Source: Syntrophaceae bacterium | GTDB lineage: Bacteria; Desulfobacterota; Syntrophia; Syntrophales; UBA5619 | NCBI GenBank assembly: GCA_003141195.1 | Contig: PLLC01000096.1 | Span: 3,134 to 41,710, forward strand | Direction: 5' to 3' | Length of the DNA stretch: 38,577 nt | In this document: in pieces, positions 14,676 through 23,083 of the stretch | How the letters are laid out: the number at the start of each line of letters is the position of its first letter | How positions within the stretch are numbered: position 1 is the stretch's first letter | Notes under the pieces: model-generated | What the model saw: only the letters and a program-made list of their open reading frames with translations | What the model was told of the DNA's origin: nothing | Database searches by the model: none | Translations under genes and position numbers: made by a program

Positions 14676-16382
14676 CTATTTTATCTCCTTCCGCAGGACC
14701 TTCTTGTCGATTTTGCCCACGACCGTGAGTGGTATTTCCTTCCTTATTTCAATATATTTCGGTACCTCGTAGGGAGAAAGCCTCTCCCTGGCCATTCTCA
14801 GGATGTCCGCCTTCAGGGTCTCCTCGTCGCCGCCGAAGGTGAAGTCCGGCTTGAGGGTGACCACGGCCTTGACGTGTTCCGAGCCGGGACGCTCGGGATT
14901 GGGGAGGCCGATGATGGCGATCATATCGATCGCCGGATGATCGACCATGACCTCCTCCACTTTCTTGGAGAAGACCTTGAAGCCGCCCACAATGATCATG
15001 TCCTTGGTCCGGTCGACGATCCGCAGGTAGCCCTCCTCGTCCTGGACGGCCACGTCGCCGGTATGGAGATAACCGTCCGCATCGAAGACCTGCCTGGTTT
15101 CATCGGGCTTCTTGTAATAACCGGCCATGACCTGCGGTCCCTTGACGCATATCTCTCCCGGCTCACCCACCGCCACTTCCCGGCCCGTCCCGGGATCGAC
15201 CAGTCTGATGTCGGTATTGAGCAGGGGAAGCCCGATGGAACCCAACTTCCGCACTCTCTTAGAGGGGTTCATGGTGGTCAGGGGCGATGTTTCGGTCATT
15301 CCGTACACCTCCAGGAGTTTCCCCCGACCGACGATCTCCTCCAACTTCCGCTGGGACTCCTCGGGGAAGGGGGCGGCGGCGGAGATGCAGACCTCCAGGC
15401 GGGAGTGGTCCAGTTCCTTGAATCGGGGATTGGCAAGGAGCATCTGGAAGAGCGAGGGAACATTGACCAGGGCCGTGGGCCGGTACTTGGCCAGTTCCTT
15501 GCAGATGTGATCGGTATCCCGGGGATTGGGGATCAGGATCTGCGTCCAGCCCAGGTAGATGCAGTTCTCGTTGAAGAAGAGCCCGGCGATATGGAAGAAG
15601 GGAAAGCCCGAGAGGGCTAAGCCCTTGCCTTCCTCCCAGCCCAGCCAGGTCTGGACGATGATGAGATCGGCGACGGCGCTGCGGTGGGTGAGCATGGCGC
15701 CTTTGGGGCTGCCGGTGGTCCCGCCGGTGTACTGGATGTAAGCGACGTCGTCGGGGGTCAACGTTACCTCGGGCGGTTCGGCGGAAAATTCCCCTCCCTG
15801 GATGACCTTGATCATGTCGGCGACATATCTTCCCGGCAGGGGGGTAACCTTTCCCTGGGGTATCTTTTTCAGAAGCCGGCCCAGGACCCTTTTTATCGCC
15901 GGGAGGAAGCCCCCCACACTGGTTGTCACCACGACCTTCAGATCGGGAAGATCGGCAACGATTCCCGTGAGCCGCGCGGCAAAAATGGCATCGAGGGTCA
16001 CCAGCCCCCCGGCATTGGAATCCTTGAGCTGGTATTTCATCTCCTCGGCGGACAGAAGGGGAGAAACGCCGGAAACGACACACCCCGCCCGGAGGATGCC
16101 CATCCAAGCGATGACATATTCCGGTATGTTGGGGAGGTTGATGCCCACCACGTTCCCCTTCTTGAGTCCCTGCGCCAGGAGCATGTGGGCGAATCGGTTG
16201 GCGTAACAATCCAACTCGGCGAAGGTCACCTCCACCCCCATGAAAGCTAAGGCCGGCTTGGCGGGGAATTTTTTGAAGATGGGGGCGACCGCATCGACGT
16301 AACTCTTCTCCCATTGGACGGGGTCAATGTCGGCTAACCCCGGATCGTAGGATTTCGTCCAGAATCTCTCCTCGGCCATCAT
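14676..16382 (-). CDS. Acyl-CoA synthetase (AMP-forming, FadD-like)
   Basis: A 568-residue ANL-superfamily ligase that activates a carboxylic acid to acyl-AMP and then acyl-CoA. The P-loop-like YTGGTTGSPKGAMLTH lies near residues 216-231. GMTETSP (about 365), the YLHTGDVA hinge region (about 440) and VVGKIDKKVLRKE with the C-terminal catalytic Lys complete the set. Length and order match long- or medium-chain fatty-acid CoA ligases; chain-length preference cannot be read from sequence. AAAGGAG precedes a double ATG. It is a single-gene unit, convergent with the broken substrate-binding-protein gene. Such enzymes are numerous in syntrophic fatty- and aromatic-acid degraders. Confidence 0.93.
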   Translation of the reverse strand: MMAEERFWTKSYDPGLADIDPVQWEKSYVDAVAPIFKKFPAKPALAFMGVEVTFAELDCYANRFAHMLLAQGLKKGNVVGINLPNIPEYVIAWMGILRAGCVVSGVSPLLSAEEMKYQLKDSNAGGLVTLDAIFAARLTGIVADLPDLKVVVTTSVGGFLPAIKRVLGRLLKKIPQGKVTPLPGRYVADMIKVIQGGEFSAEPPEVTLTPDDVAYIQYTGGTTGSPKGAMLTHRSAVADLIIVQTWLGWEEGKGLALSGFPFFHIAGLFFNENCIYLGWTQILIPNPRDTDHICKELAKYRPTALVNVPSLFQMLLANPRFKELDHSRLEVCISAAAPFPEESQRKLEEIVGRGKLLEVYGMTETSPLTTMNPSKRVRKLGSIGLPLLNTDIRLVDPGTGREVAVGEPGEICVKGPQVMAGYYKKPDETRQVFDADGYLHTGDVAVQDEEGYLRIVDRTKDMIIVGGFKVFSKKVEEVMVDHPAIDMIAIIGLPNPERPGSEHVKAVVTLKPDFTFGGDEETLKADILRMARERLSPYEVPKYIEIRKEIPLTVVGKIDKKVLRKEIK

Positions 16383-16805
16383 CGTTTCTCCTTTCCTAAA
16401 AGCAGGCCCCTTTTCCAGGGAGCAGGGTTCAGAAAAACCGTATCACACCATCCGTCCGCACATTTTGAAGGACCCTTTGGGCCTTTGATGCAGCTCACCC
16501 CCTTCTGTTGAAGACCAAACCGCAAGCCAATAATGATCTTGATGATCCTACTGGAAACATGCGTAGAAGATTCGTGCGAACCGGGAAGCGATCCTCTCGC
16601 TCTGTGTAACGATATGAAGAGAAAGCTTTTTTAGCAGGAAAGGGAATAATCGGATAAGCCATCGCTTTCTCCGGGCCGAGTATACCGGCCCGGAATTGGG
16701 GTGTCAAGGTCGAAAGAGGTTTCCGACGAGCGCCTCAGCCGGCGGAAATGAGAGGCAATTCGCAATCATATTCGCGTCGCCGGTCCGGGGGAGAACGACC
16801 CCGTT

Positions 16806-17035
16806 AGCCTGTTGAAAAAATCTCTTTTGCAGGCTGTTCAAAAGCTTGTCCCGTACAGGATACGGGATGTCCGGATGCAAGGCCCCCGAAATCCCCAAGC
16901 CGTGAGGCGTTGTTCCGGGGACACGTTCCGATCCCTTTGGGCTTCCGGAACATGTCCCCGACGCCTCCAGATCGTCTTGAACGGCGAAGGATGAGGGAAA
17001 CGCAGCAGACGGGCGTTTTTCAACAGCCCGTCATG
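16806..17035. repeat. MITE-like palindromic repeat element
   Basis: About 230 bp are bounded by inverted copies of CTGTTGAAAAA (16809-16819) and TTTTTCAACAG (17016-17026). Inside is a long stem: AGGCGT (16905-16910) pairs with ACGCCT (16961-16966), and GGGGACACGTTCCG (16917-16930) pairs with CGGAACATGTCCCC (16946-16959) with one mismatch. No ORF of substance lies within. It abuts the stop codon of the response regulator. The rest of the gap (16383-16805) shows only the palindrome CCGGGCC...GGCCCGG near 16670-16692 and no supported gene. Confidence 0.6.
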
Positions 17036-17759
17036 GGTGATCGAAGAGATACCCGACGGAGCGGAGACTGCGGAAATAGATTGGATTCTGAGGGTCCTCC
17101 TCGAAATACTTTCGAAGTCGAACGAGGAAAATGTCCACGGTCCGGGTCATCGTCACGCCGGAGTAGCCCCATCCCACCTCCAGGAGGGTTTTGCGGGTCA
17201 GGGGTTTCCCCCGGTTGGCGATGAAGATCTTGAGCAGCCTCACCTCCTGCTCGGTCAGATGGATGGTTCCCTGCCTGGTCTCCGCCGTCATCGTTGTAAA
17301 GTCGATTGTATTGCCGCCGAATGCGTATTGCTTCACCTCCGCCGGGTCTGACGCGCTTGCGGCGGAATGGTCGTGGCCCCAGAAGGACCGGGTCAGCAGG
17401 CGTTCGACCCTCAGGAGAAATTCCGCCAGGTTAAAGGGCTTCGCAAGGTAGTCGTCGACGCCGCAGGAAAAGCCTTTGATCCGGTCGTCGGGAGCCCCCT
17501 TGGCCGAAAGGATCAGAATGGGAAGCCGCTCGTCCTTCAGGCGGATGTGGCGCAGAACGGAGAGGCCGTCCAGGGCGGGGAGCATGATGTCGAGTACAAT
17601 CAGGGCCGGATTCCAATCCTTCCACATCCGGAGGCCCTCGGTCCCGCTGCCGGCAATGGCCGTCTCATAGCCCTGCAGCGTGAGATTCAGCTTCAGTCCC
17701 TCGGCGATATGGGTGTCATCCTCGACAATCAGGATGCGCCTTTTCTCAGTCTGCTTCAT
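17031..17759 (-). CDS. OmpR/PhoB-family response regulator
   Basis: A 242-residue two-domain regulator. The receiver domain (1-120) has EDD at 13-15, the phospho-acceptor Asp57 in LIVLDIMLP, and Lys near 107 in LILSAKG. The C-terminal winged helix (about 145-240) has the typical NRGKPLTRKTLLEVGWG, then RTVDIFLVRLRKYFEED and the terminal RSVGYLFDHP. It should be phosphorylated by the kinase encoded just upstream, whose reading frame it overlaps by 14 bases. Two tandem TATTGTAAAA repeats upstream of the operon are a candidate binding site. Its target genes and stimulus are unknown. Confidence 0.95.
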   Translation of the reverse strand: MKQTEKRRILIVEDDTHIAEGLKLNLTLQGYETAIAGSGTEGLRMWKDWNPALIVLDIMLPALDGLSVLRHIRLKDERLPILILSAKGAPDDRIKGFSCGVDDYLAKPFNLAEFLLRVERLLTRSFWGHDHSAASASDPAEVKQYAFGGNTIDFTTMTAETRQGTIHLTEQEVRLLKIFIANRGKPLTRKTLLEVGWGYSGVTMTRTVDIFLVRLRKYFEEDPQNPIYFRSLRSVGYLFDHP

Positions 17760-18726
17760 TTCTTTTCCTTTCCGTAAGTTTCACGGGAAGGATCAGCGTC
17801 AATACGGATCCCTTCCCAACACCGTCACTGTCGGCGACCATCTTCCCGTGATGAAGTCGGGCGATCTGCTGGACGAGATAGAGGCCGATCCCGCTTCCCC
17901 CCACGGGGATGCGGTCATCGTGCCGGGCCTGATAGAACTTGCGGAAGATTTGCCTCCGCTCCGCTGGAGCGATGCCGATCCCGTTGTCCCGGAAGTGGAT
18001 CATTAGCGATTTCTCTTTATTTTCAAAGGTGATGTCGATCCGCGGTTTTCCGGAGGTGTTGTATTTGAGGGCATTCGTCAGGATATTCATGAGGAGCATA
18101 TCGAACAGGGAGGTGATCACAGGATAAAAAAGAGGGCCTCCGGGCGGCGGGTCCACACGGATGTCGCAGTCGTGGAAAATATGGCGGTTATCGTGGATAA
18201 ACTGCCGGATCGTCTCCGGAAGGTCGACCGATGTGGGCACCCCTTCCTGGAACCGGCTTTCGATCCGGGCAAGGTTCAGAATGCTGTTGATGTTGGCGGA
18301 GAGGCGTTCCACGTCCAGGAGCATGAAACCGATGTATTTGAGCTGCTCCTCCCGGGGCAGGTCGTGTTTCGTGAACGTCTCGAGATAGAGTTTCAGGGAG
18401 GTCACGGGGGTCTTAAGCTCATGGGTGAAATTGTTGATGAAGGTATGCTGGAGGCGGTAGAGCTGCAGCGTCTTCAAATTGTAGATGAAAATGATGAGGA
18501 TCCCCAACAGGATGACGCCGACCAGGATCGACAGGATGAGGATCACCACCCAGGTTTGGGCCTCGAAAAACTGATTCGCGTCGAGCTGGTAGCGCCGGAT
18601 CACCGAATTCAGGTTTTCGCTGACGCTGATGTACCAGTAGATGTAAAGAAAAAGGGAGATCGCCAGCGCAATGGTGGACAGGACAAAGACAAAAACCGGA
18701 TGGATGAACCATTTCGCCTGTTTCAT
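17746..18726 (-). CDS. Membrane sensor histidine kinase
   Basis: A 326-residue kinase. Two transmembrane segments (about 10-32 and 59-82) bracket a short extracytoplasmic loop of only about 26 residues, so it may sense a membrane or intracellular cue. The H-box is FTHELKTPVTSL with His102. The ATPase domain has the N-box ILTNALKYNT, the G1 box DNGIGIA, the F-box FRKFYQ and the G2 box GGSGIGLYLV. There is no clear HAMP domain. The ATG at 18726 is preferred to the TTG at 18732 because AAGGA is better spaced. It is the first gene of the operon with the response regulator. Confidence 0.94.
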   Translation of the reverse strand: MKQAKWFIHPVFVFVLSTIALAISLFLYIYWYISVSENLNSVIRRYQLDANQFFEAQTWVVILILSILVGVILLGILIIFIYNLKTLQLYRLQHTFINNFTHELKTPVTSLKLYLETFTKHDLPREEQLKYIGFMLLDVERLSANINSILNLARIESRFQEGVPTSVDLPETIRQFIHDNRHIFHDCDIRVDPPPGGPLFYPVITSLFDMLLMNILTNALKYNTSGKPRIDITFENKEKSLMIHFRDNGIGIAPAERRQIFRKFYQARHDDRIPVGGSGIGLYLVQQIARLHHGKMVADSDGVGKGSVLTLILPVKLTERKRNEAD

Positions 18727-18900
18727 TTGCAATCCTTCATTCCTCGACTGTTTTTTATCGAGATCTGGCCCCTTGGAAATCGGATCCCGGAAGCGCGCAT
18801 TGGAGATTTTTCGGGGTTCCCTACCCCCGCAGCGAAGCGAGAAGGCGCAGGGTCGAAAAATGTCCAGCGCGCGAAGGGATCATGATTTCCAGAGGGCTCA

Positions 18901-18922
18901 TATTGTAAAAGTATTGTAAAAC
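18901..18922. promoter_or_regulatory. Tandem 11-bp direct repeats, candidate OmpR-type operator
   Basis: TATTGTAAAAG is followed at once by TATTGTAAAAC (10 of 11 identical). OmpR/PhoB-type regulators bind tandem half-sites with an 11-bp period. The pair lies between the two-component operon (minus) and the radical SAM gene (plus), so it could control either. Confidence 0.45.
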
Positions 18923-19005
18923 GGCAACTTGGCCCTTCACAATTGCCTGAATATCGATTAGCGTATTACCCGGCGGCCAAAGACGGCCTCAATAAGGAGA
19001 ATAGC

Positions 19006-20757
19006 ATGCCGGAAAGAAATCAGCCAGTCCATCCTCTCGGAAGCCGTGCCCGCGTCCTGCTCGCGAGCGTCTTTGGCCCTTACGCCCGGGATGACGAGTA
19101 CGGAAGCCGCAAAATCAACCCCATGGAACTCTACCAGAATCAGGTCACCCGAGTCCAGGGGGGGTTCTCGCTCCGGATGTTTCATCGCTCCTTCGGGTTG
19201 ATGATGATCCAGAACAACCTGGACGCCCCCTGCACCCTGCTGGACTTTCCCACCCTGGAGGGTTTCACGGCAGAGATCACTGAGAACAGTTACGACATCA
19301 TCGGGATCGGCGCCATCCTCCCGAATATCGGCAAGGTCCGGAAGATGTGCAGGCTGATCCGGCGGCATCAGCCTGCCGCAACGATCGTCATCGGCGGCCA
19401 TATCAGCAACAAGGAAGGTCTCAATGAACTGATCGATGCGGACCATATCGTGCGCGGGGAGGGGATTCGCTGGTTTCAGCGCTATCTGGGTCAGGACGAC
19501 CGACGGCCCGTCAAGCACCCTCTGGCGATATCGGGGTTCGGCGGGAGGATGATGGGGATAGGCCTCGGAAACCGCCCCGGCGGCACGGCGGCGATCCTGA
19601 TTCCCTCGGTCGGTTGCCCGGTGGGCTGCAACTTCTGCTCCACCTCCGCCCTGTTCGGCGGGAAGGGAAAGTTCGTCAATTTCTTCGAAACCGGCGATGA
19701 ACTCTTTGCCGCCATGTGCGACATGGAGAAAAAGCTCAAGGTGAAATCCTTCTTCACGCTGGACGAGAATTTCCTCCTCCACAAGAAACGGGCGCTCCGG
19801 CTCCTGGAGCTGATGGAATCCAACCGGAAAAGCTGGGCCATCTACGTATTCAGCTCCGCGCGCGTCCTGCAATCCTATACGGTCGATCAGCTCGTGAGAC
19901 TGGGGATCGGCTGGGTCTGGATGGGGCTGGAAGGGGAGGAGAGCGCCTACGACAAGCTTCAGGGGGTGGATACGCGTGCGCTCGTAAACCTCTTGCAGAC
20001 GCATGGGATCCGCGTCCTGGGTTCATCGATCATCGGCCTCGAAAGCCACAGGCCGGAAAATATGGATGCCATCATCGATTATGCGGTCAGCCACGAGACG
20101 GTCTTCCACCAGTTCATGCTCTACATGCCGATTCCGGGCACGCCCCTGTACGAAAAACACAAGCAGGACGGGTCGCTCCTGCCGGAGACGGAGTTCCCCA
20201 TCGCCGACGCCCATGGGCAGTACCGCTTCAATTACCGCCACCCGCATATTCAGGATGGCCGGGAAGAAGAGTATCTTCTGGAGGCCTTCGGGAGGGACTT
20301 TGCGGTGAACGGCCCGAGTCTGCTCCGGATGATCCGGGTTCTTCTGAATGGCTGGTGGAAGTACCGGGATGATCCCCGCCCGCGCGTCCGGAAGCGCGTC
20401 GCCTGGGAGATATTCCCGCTGCGATCCACGTATGCAGGCGCCGTCTGGGCCATGAGGAAGTGGTATCGAAACGATCCGCGGCTGACCGAAAAAGCGGATC
20501 GCCTGCTCAAGGATATCTACGTCGCCTTCGGCTGGAAAACGCGTATCGCCGCTCCGCCTCTCGGGTGGTTTGCCTGGTTCGCCCTGAAGAGGGAAGAGGC
20601 GCGCCTTGCCATGGGCTGGACCTATGAACCCCGTTCCTTCCATGAGAAAAATGAAGCGGCCATGGCGCTGGAAAAGGCGCATCCCGCTAGGCTCAAAAAA
20701 GAAAAAGCAAACAGGATTGCCGTTGCCGGTGAACCGGTGGCGACCTTCGGAAAATAG
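19006..20757 (+). CDS. Radical SAM protein with N-terminal B12-binding-like domain
   Basis: A 583-residue protein. The N-terminal part (about 10-190) resembles the cobalamin-binding-like fold of BchE-type enzymes, with YDIIGIGAILPNIGKV and ATIVIGGHISN. The radical SAM cluster motif CPVGCNFC (CX3CX2C) lies at about residues 204-211, followed by FTLDENFLL and LEGEES. The C-terminal 180 residues are uncharacterised. Family members carry out methylation or ring chemistry on lipids, porphyrins or natural products; the substrate here is unknown. The start at 19006 is set by AAGGAGA at 18994-19000; an upstream in-frame start at 18943 has no such site. No biosynthetic partners are adjacent. Confidence 0.85.
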   Translation: MPERNQPVHPLGSRARVLLASVFGPYARDDEYGSRKINPMELYQNQVTRVQGGFSLRMFHRSFGLMMIQNNLDAPCTLLDFPTLEGFTAEITENSYDIIGIGAILPNIGKVRKMCRLIRRHQPAATIVIGGHISNKEGLNELIDADHIVRGEGIRWFQRYLGQDDRRPVKHPLAISGFGGRMMGIGLGNRPGGTAAILIPSVGCPVGCNFCSTSALFGGKGKFVNFFETGDELFAAMCDMEKKLKVKSFFTLDENFLLHKKRALRLLELMESNRKSWAIYVFSSARVLQSYTVDQLVRLGIGWVWMGLEGEESAYDKLQGVDTRALVNLLQTHGIRVLGSSIIGLESHRPENMDAIIDYAVSHETVFHQFMLYMPIPGTPLYEKHKQDGSLLPETEFPIADAHGQYRFNYRHPHIQDGREEEYLLEAFGRDFAVNGPSLLRMIRVLLNGWWKYRDDPRPRVRKRVAWEIFPLRSTYAGAVWAMRKWYRNDPRLTEKADRLLKDIYVAFGWKTRIAAPPLGWFAWFALKREEARLAMGWTYEPRSFHEKNEAAMALEKAHPARLKKEKANRIAVAGEPVATFGK

Positions 20758-20843
20758 GGTTGAATCGTCGGTAGCCGGTGTCATCTTACGGTTCCCCTCT
20801 GTTCGGGACATGCGGGCATATGGCCGTGAGTCAAAAATACTTC

Positions 20844-20871
20844 TTGACAAGATAGCGGGATTCCCCATACT
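20844..20871 (+). promoter_or_regulatory. Putative promoter upstream of the integron integrase
   Basis: TTGACA (20844-20849) is followed after 16 bases by CATACT (20866-20871). It lies about 140 bases before the proposed integrase ATG. The remainder of 20758-21014 shows no gene. Confidence 0.4.
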
Positions 20872-21014
20872 TAGCTCATTCGCAAAACACATTCGCCGGT
20901 TTGGATCAGTGCTGTTCGCTTTATGTAAGGGGAAGAGAGGTGTCCGTTCCCAGAGCATCGTTTCCGATCGTCTCACGCGTTCAAACGGGCCTGTCAGCGA
21001 CGCCGACCCAGTCC

Positions 21015-21497
21015 ATGCCGCCTTCTTCCCATCCGTCCACCGGGAAACCGAAACTCCTCGATCAACTGCGGGAAGCCCTGCGCTCGCGCCATTACAGCCG
21101 TCGGACCGAGCAGACCTACTGCCATTGGGTCAAACGCTTCATCTTTTTCCACCATGTGCGTCATCCGGCGGATATGGCCGAACCGGAAATCAACGCTTAT
21201 TTGACCCATTTGGCCGTGAAGGAAAAGGTTAGCGCCTCGACGCAGAATCAGGCCCTTTCGGCGCTCCTGTTCCTTTACCGCCACGTGCTGGACCGACCAA
21301 TCGGCGACCTGGGCGAGGTCATCCGCGCCCGCAAGCCAACACGCCTGCCCGTGGTCATGGCCCGCGACGAAGTGAAAGCCGTATTGTCGAACCTTTCGGG
21401 TGATAAGTGGTTGACGGCTTCTCTAACGACGATGATCTATACCCATGTCCTCAACCGCGGCCCGTCGGGTGTTCGCAGTCCGATGGACGGGCTTTGA
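21015..21497 (+). pseudogene. intI: Integron integrase with in-frame catalytic-domain deletion
   Basis: A 160-residue product from a family normally 320-340 residues long. The N-terminal SAM-like domain is intact: LRSRHYSRRTEQTYCHWVKRF, then LTHLAVKEKVSASTQNQALSALLFLYRHVL. It runs to VKAVLSNLSGDKWL, where full-length integrases enter the catalytic core. It then jumps, near 21420-21428, straight to TTMIYTHVLNRGPSGVRSP, the C-terminal signature with the nucleophilic Tyr. The stretch with catalytic Arg, Lys, the HxxR motif and the integron-specific insertion, roughly 160-170 residues, is gone, yet the frame is kept. The start at 21015 is by comparison with the family; the frame is open from 20901. 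Recombinase activity should be lost. Confidence 0.92.
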
Positions 21498-21680
21498 GCC
21501 AATCGAGGAGGTTGTATTATGCCGATCCGCATAAGATGTCGTGATAAACCGCGATATAGGGCGCAACCAAATGAATATAAAGAGCTTATCGCGTCTTTGG
21601 CAATCGCTCTAATGGTGTGTTATGCGGACAGGAAACCAAATTTCCGTGTGTTATACGGATCAATCTAATTATTGTTATGT
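21498..21680 (+). other. Putative attI / degenerate recombination region
   Basis: This stretch joins the integrase stop to the first cassette. It contains three core-like heptamers in cassette orientation: GTTATGC (21619-21625), GTTATAC (21650-21656) and GTTATGT (21674-21680). The last one sits directly before the Shine-Dalgarno site of the PIN gene and would be the insertion point. No clear long hairpin is seen, which fits attI better than attC, but an eroded attC is possible. Confidence 0.45.
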
Positions 21681-21694
21681 GTGAGGAAGCCGCG

Positions 21695-22588
21695 ATGTCC
21701 AAGTTATTATTCATCGACACGAATATCTATCTTGATTTCTATCGCATAAGAAATGAGGTAAAGGCTTCTTTCCTGGAAAACCTTGAGGCGATAAAGGACA
21801 GCTTGATTGTTACAGATCAGGTAGAAATGGAATTCAAGAAAAACCGGCAATCGGCAATTCTTGATGGAATGAAAGAACTCAAACCTCCTTCTAAGATTAA
21901 TGTCCCTGGCGTTCTAAAGAACGATAAGTCTGCTACTGCATTAGGAAACGATCAAAAAAAAATAAATGACCGCATAAAAAAGCTTAAGGACCGATTAGAC
22001 AATGTTCTTGAGAATCCGGTTAGGTACGACAAAGTATATCAAGTCCTTCAAAGAATATTTTCAAAAAAACAAGACATTGATCTCTATAGAAACCATAAAA
22101 TACGTTATGAAGTCCGCGAGTTGGCGCAGAAGCGCTTTATGTTGGGGTACCCGCCACGCAAGAAAAATGATACAAGTATCGGTGATGCAATTAACTGGGA
22201 ATGGTTACTTTACGTCGCTGAAGAAAAGAACGCTGACCTATGGATAGTTTCTAGAGATGGTGACTTTGGCACAACACAAGATAACAAGGGATTTCTGAAC
22301 GATTGGTTAAAACAAGAGTTTCGGCAAAGAATTAACAAGCAACGGAAGATTATTTTATGTCCAAAGCTGTCGCTTGCGCTTCGTGAGTTCGAGATAACAG
22401 TTACTCCGGAAGAAGAAAAAGAAGAGGAGAGGGTTATAGAAACTGAAGCCCTATCAATCAGCATCAGAGATACAATAGGCTTGAGCGATAGTGTCTCCGT
22501 TACGGTTCACAGAACATGCGAGCGATGTGGTGCACGGTTCGAAGTACAGGAAAATGAGAGAGTTTGCCCTGATTGCACATCAACATAA
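21695..22588 (+). CDS. PIN-domain protein with C-terminal zinc ribbon (cassette 1)
   Basis: A 297-residue putative metal-dependent ribonuclease. The PIN core has FIDTNIYLDFYR with Asp8, an acidic residue near 44-46 in DQVEMEF, and Asp164 in SIGDAINWEW. WIVSRDGDFG follows (Asp188/Asp190). A charged coiled-coil-like insert separates the first and second halves (about 80-140). The C-terminus has CERCGARF and CPDC (about 278-296), a four-cysteine zinc ribbon that could bind nucleic acid. GAGGAAG at 21683-21689 selects the ATG at 21695. PIN proteins often act as VapC-type toxins, but this one is larger than VapC and has no antitoxin beside it. Its base composition is AT-rich relative to the core genes. 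Confidence 0.85.
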   Translation: MSKLLFIDTNIYLDFYRIRNEVKASFLENLEAIKDSLIVTDQVEMEFKKNRQSAILDGMKELKPPSKINVPGVLKNDKSATALGNDQKKINDRIKKLKDRLDNVLENPVRYDKVYQVLQRIFSKKQDIDLYRNHKIRYEVRELAQKRFMLGYPPRKKNDTSIGDAINWEWLLYVAEEKNADLWIVSRDGDFGTTQDNKGFLNDWLKQEFRQRINKQRKIILCPKLSLALREFEITVTPEEEKEEERVIETEALSISIRDTIGLSDSVSVTVHRTCERCGARFEVQENERVCPDCTST

Positions 22589-22595
22589 AAAAAAC

Positions 22596-22668
22596 ACATA
22601 ACAATTGCATTAAGGCGGATTGCAATTCCGCTGCGCTCCATTGTAACCGCTTATGCAAAACGTTAGAC
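22596..22668 (+). other. attC site of cassette 1
   Basis: The 73-bp site runs from ACATAAC (22596-22602) to GTTAGAC (22662-22668). Between them, AAGGCGGATTGCAAT pairs imperfectly with ATTGTAACCGCTT around a TCCGCTGCGCTCC centre. It follows the PIN gene stop by 8 bases. Confidence 0.8.
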
Positions 22669-22693
22669 GCAAAGATGAGGAGCGATAAGTCTT

Positions 22694-23065
22694 ATGAGCC
22701 AACGAATCTATAGATCTTACGGACAGCCCAAAAGAGAGGGGCTTTCTTGGCAGGAACTTTGGCAAGGTGACGATAAAGGATTGATTCTTTGCTGGGAAAT
22801 TGGAAGGGAGATGCGGCAGAGTGAACCAGAGCTCGCACGGCGTGCAGAAAATGGGGAGCTTCCTGTATTGGGGTGGAAAGGCGGTATTGAGAAAAAAACA
22901 AAGATAAGCGAAAAGTATGGAACTCTTAATTATCTAGCGCAATGGCAGGGGTTACGGGGAGAAGATTTGAATATAGATTTATACGAAGAACCTGAACTTA
23001 TTTGTTCCAAAACCGGAATGAAAGTCATCTATACAGGCGATGTTAAGAAGTATGGTAACACTTAA
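22694..23065 (+). CDS. Unknown small cassette protein (cassette 2, first gene)
   Basis: A 123-residue soluble protein that I do not recognise. It begins MSQRIYRSYGQPKREGLSW and contains two Trp-rich patches (LSWQELWQG, VLGWKGG) and a basic stretch near 73-81 (EKKTKISEK). No signal peptide or membrane segment is seen. GAGGAG at 22677-22682 is 11 nt from the ATG. There is no attC between it and the exonuclease-BRCT gene 18 bases later, so the two share one cassette and may be functionally linked. The C-terminal half reads DLYEEPELICSKTGMKVIYTG. A modifier or inhibitor of the exonuclease is a guess only. Confidence 0.7.
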   Translation: MSQRIYRSYGQPKREGLSWQELWQGDDKGLILCWEIGREMRQSEPELARRAENGELPVLGWKGGIEKKTKISEKYGTLNYLAQWQGLRGEDLNIDLYEEPELICSKTGMKVIYTGDVKKYGNT

Positions 23066-23083
23066 ACGAAGGGGCAAAATACA

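Noticed and set aside
16495-16898. Short minus-strand frames between the acyl-CoA synthetase and the repeat element
   Set aside because: No motif and no good start; one runs into the repeat.
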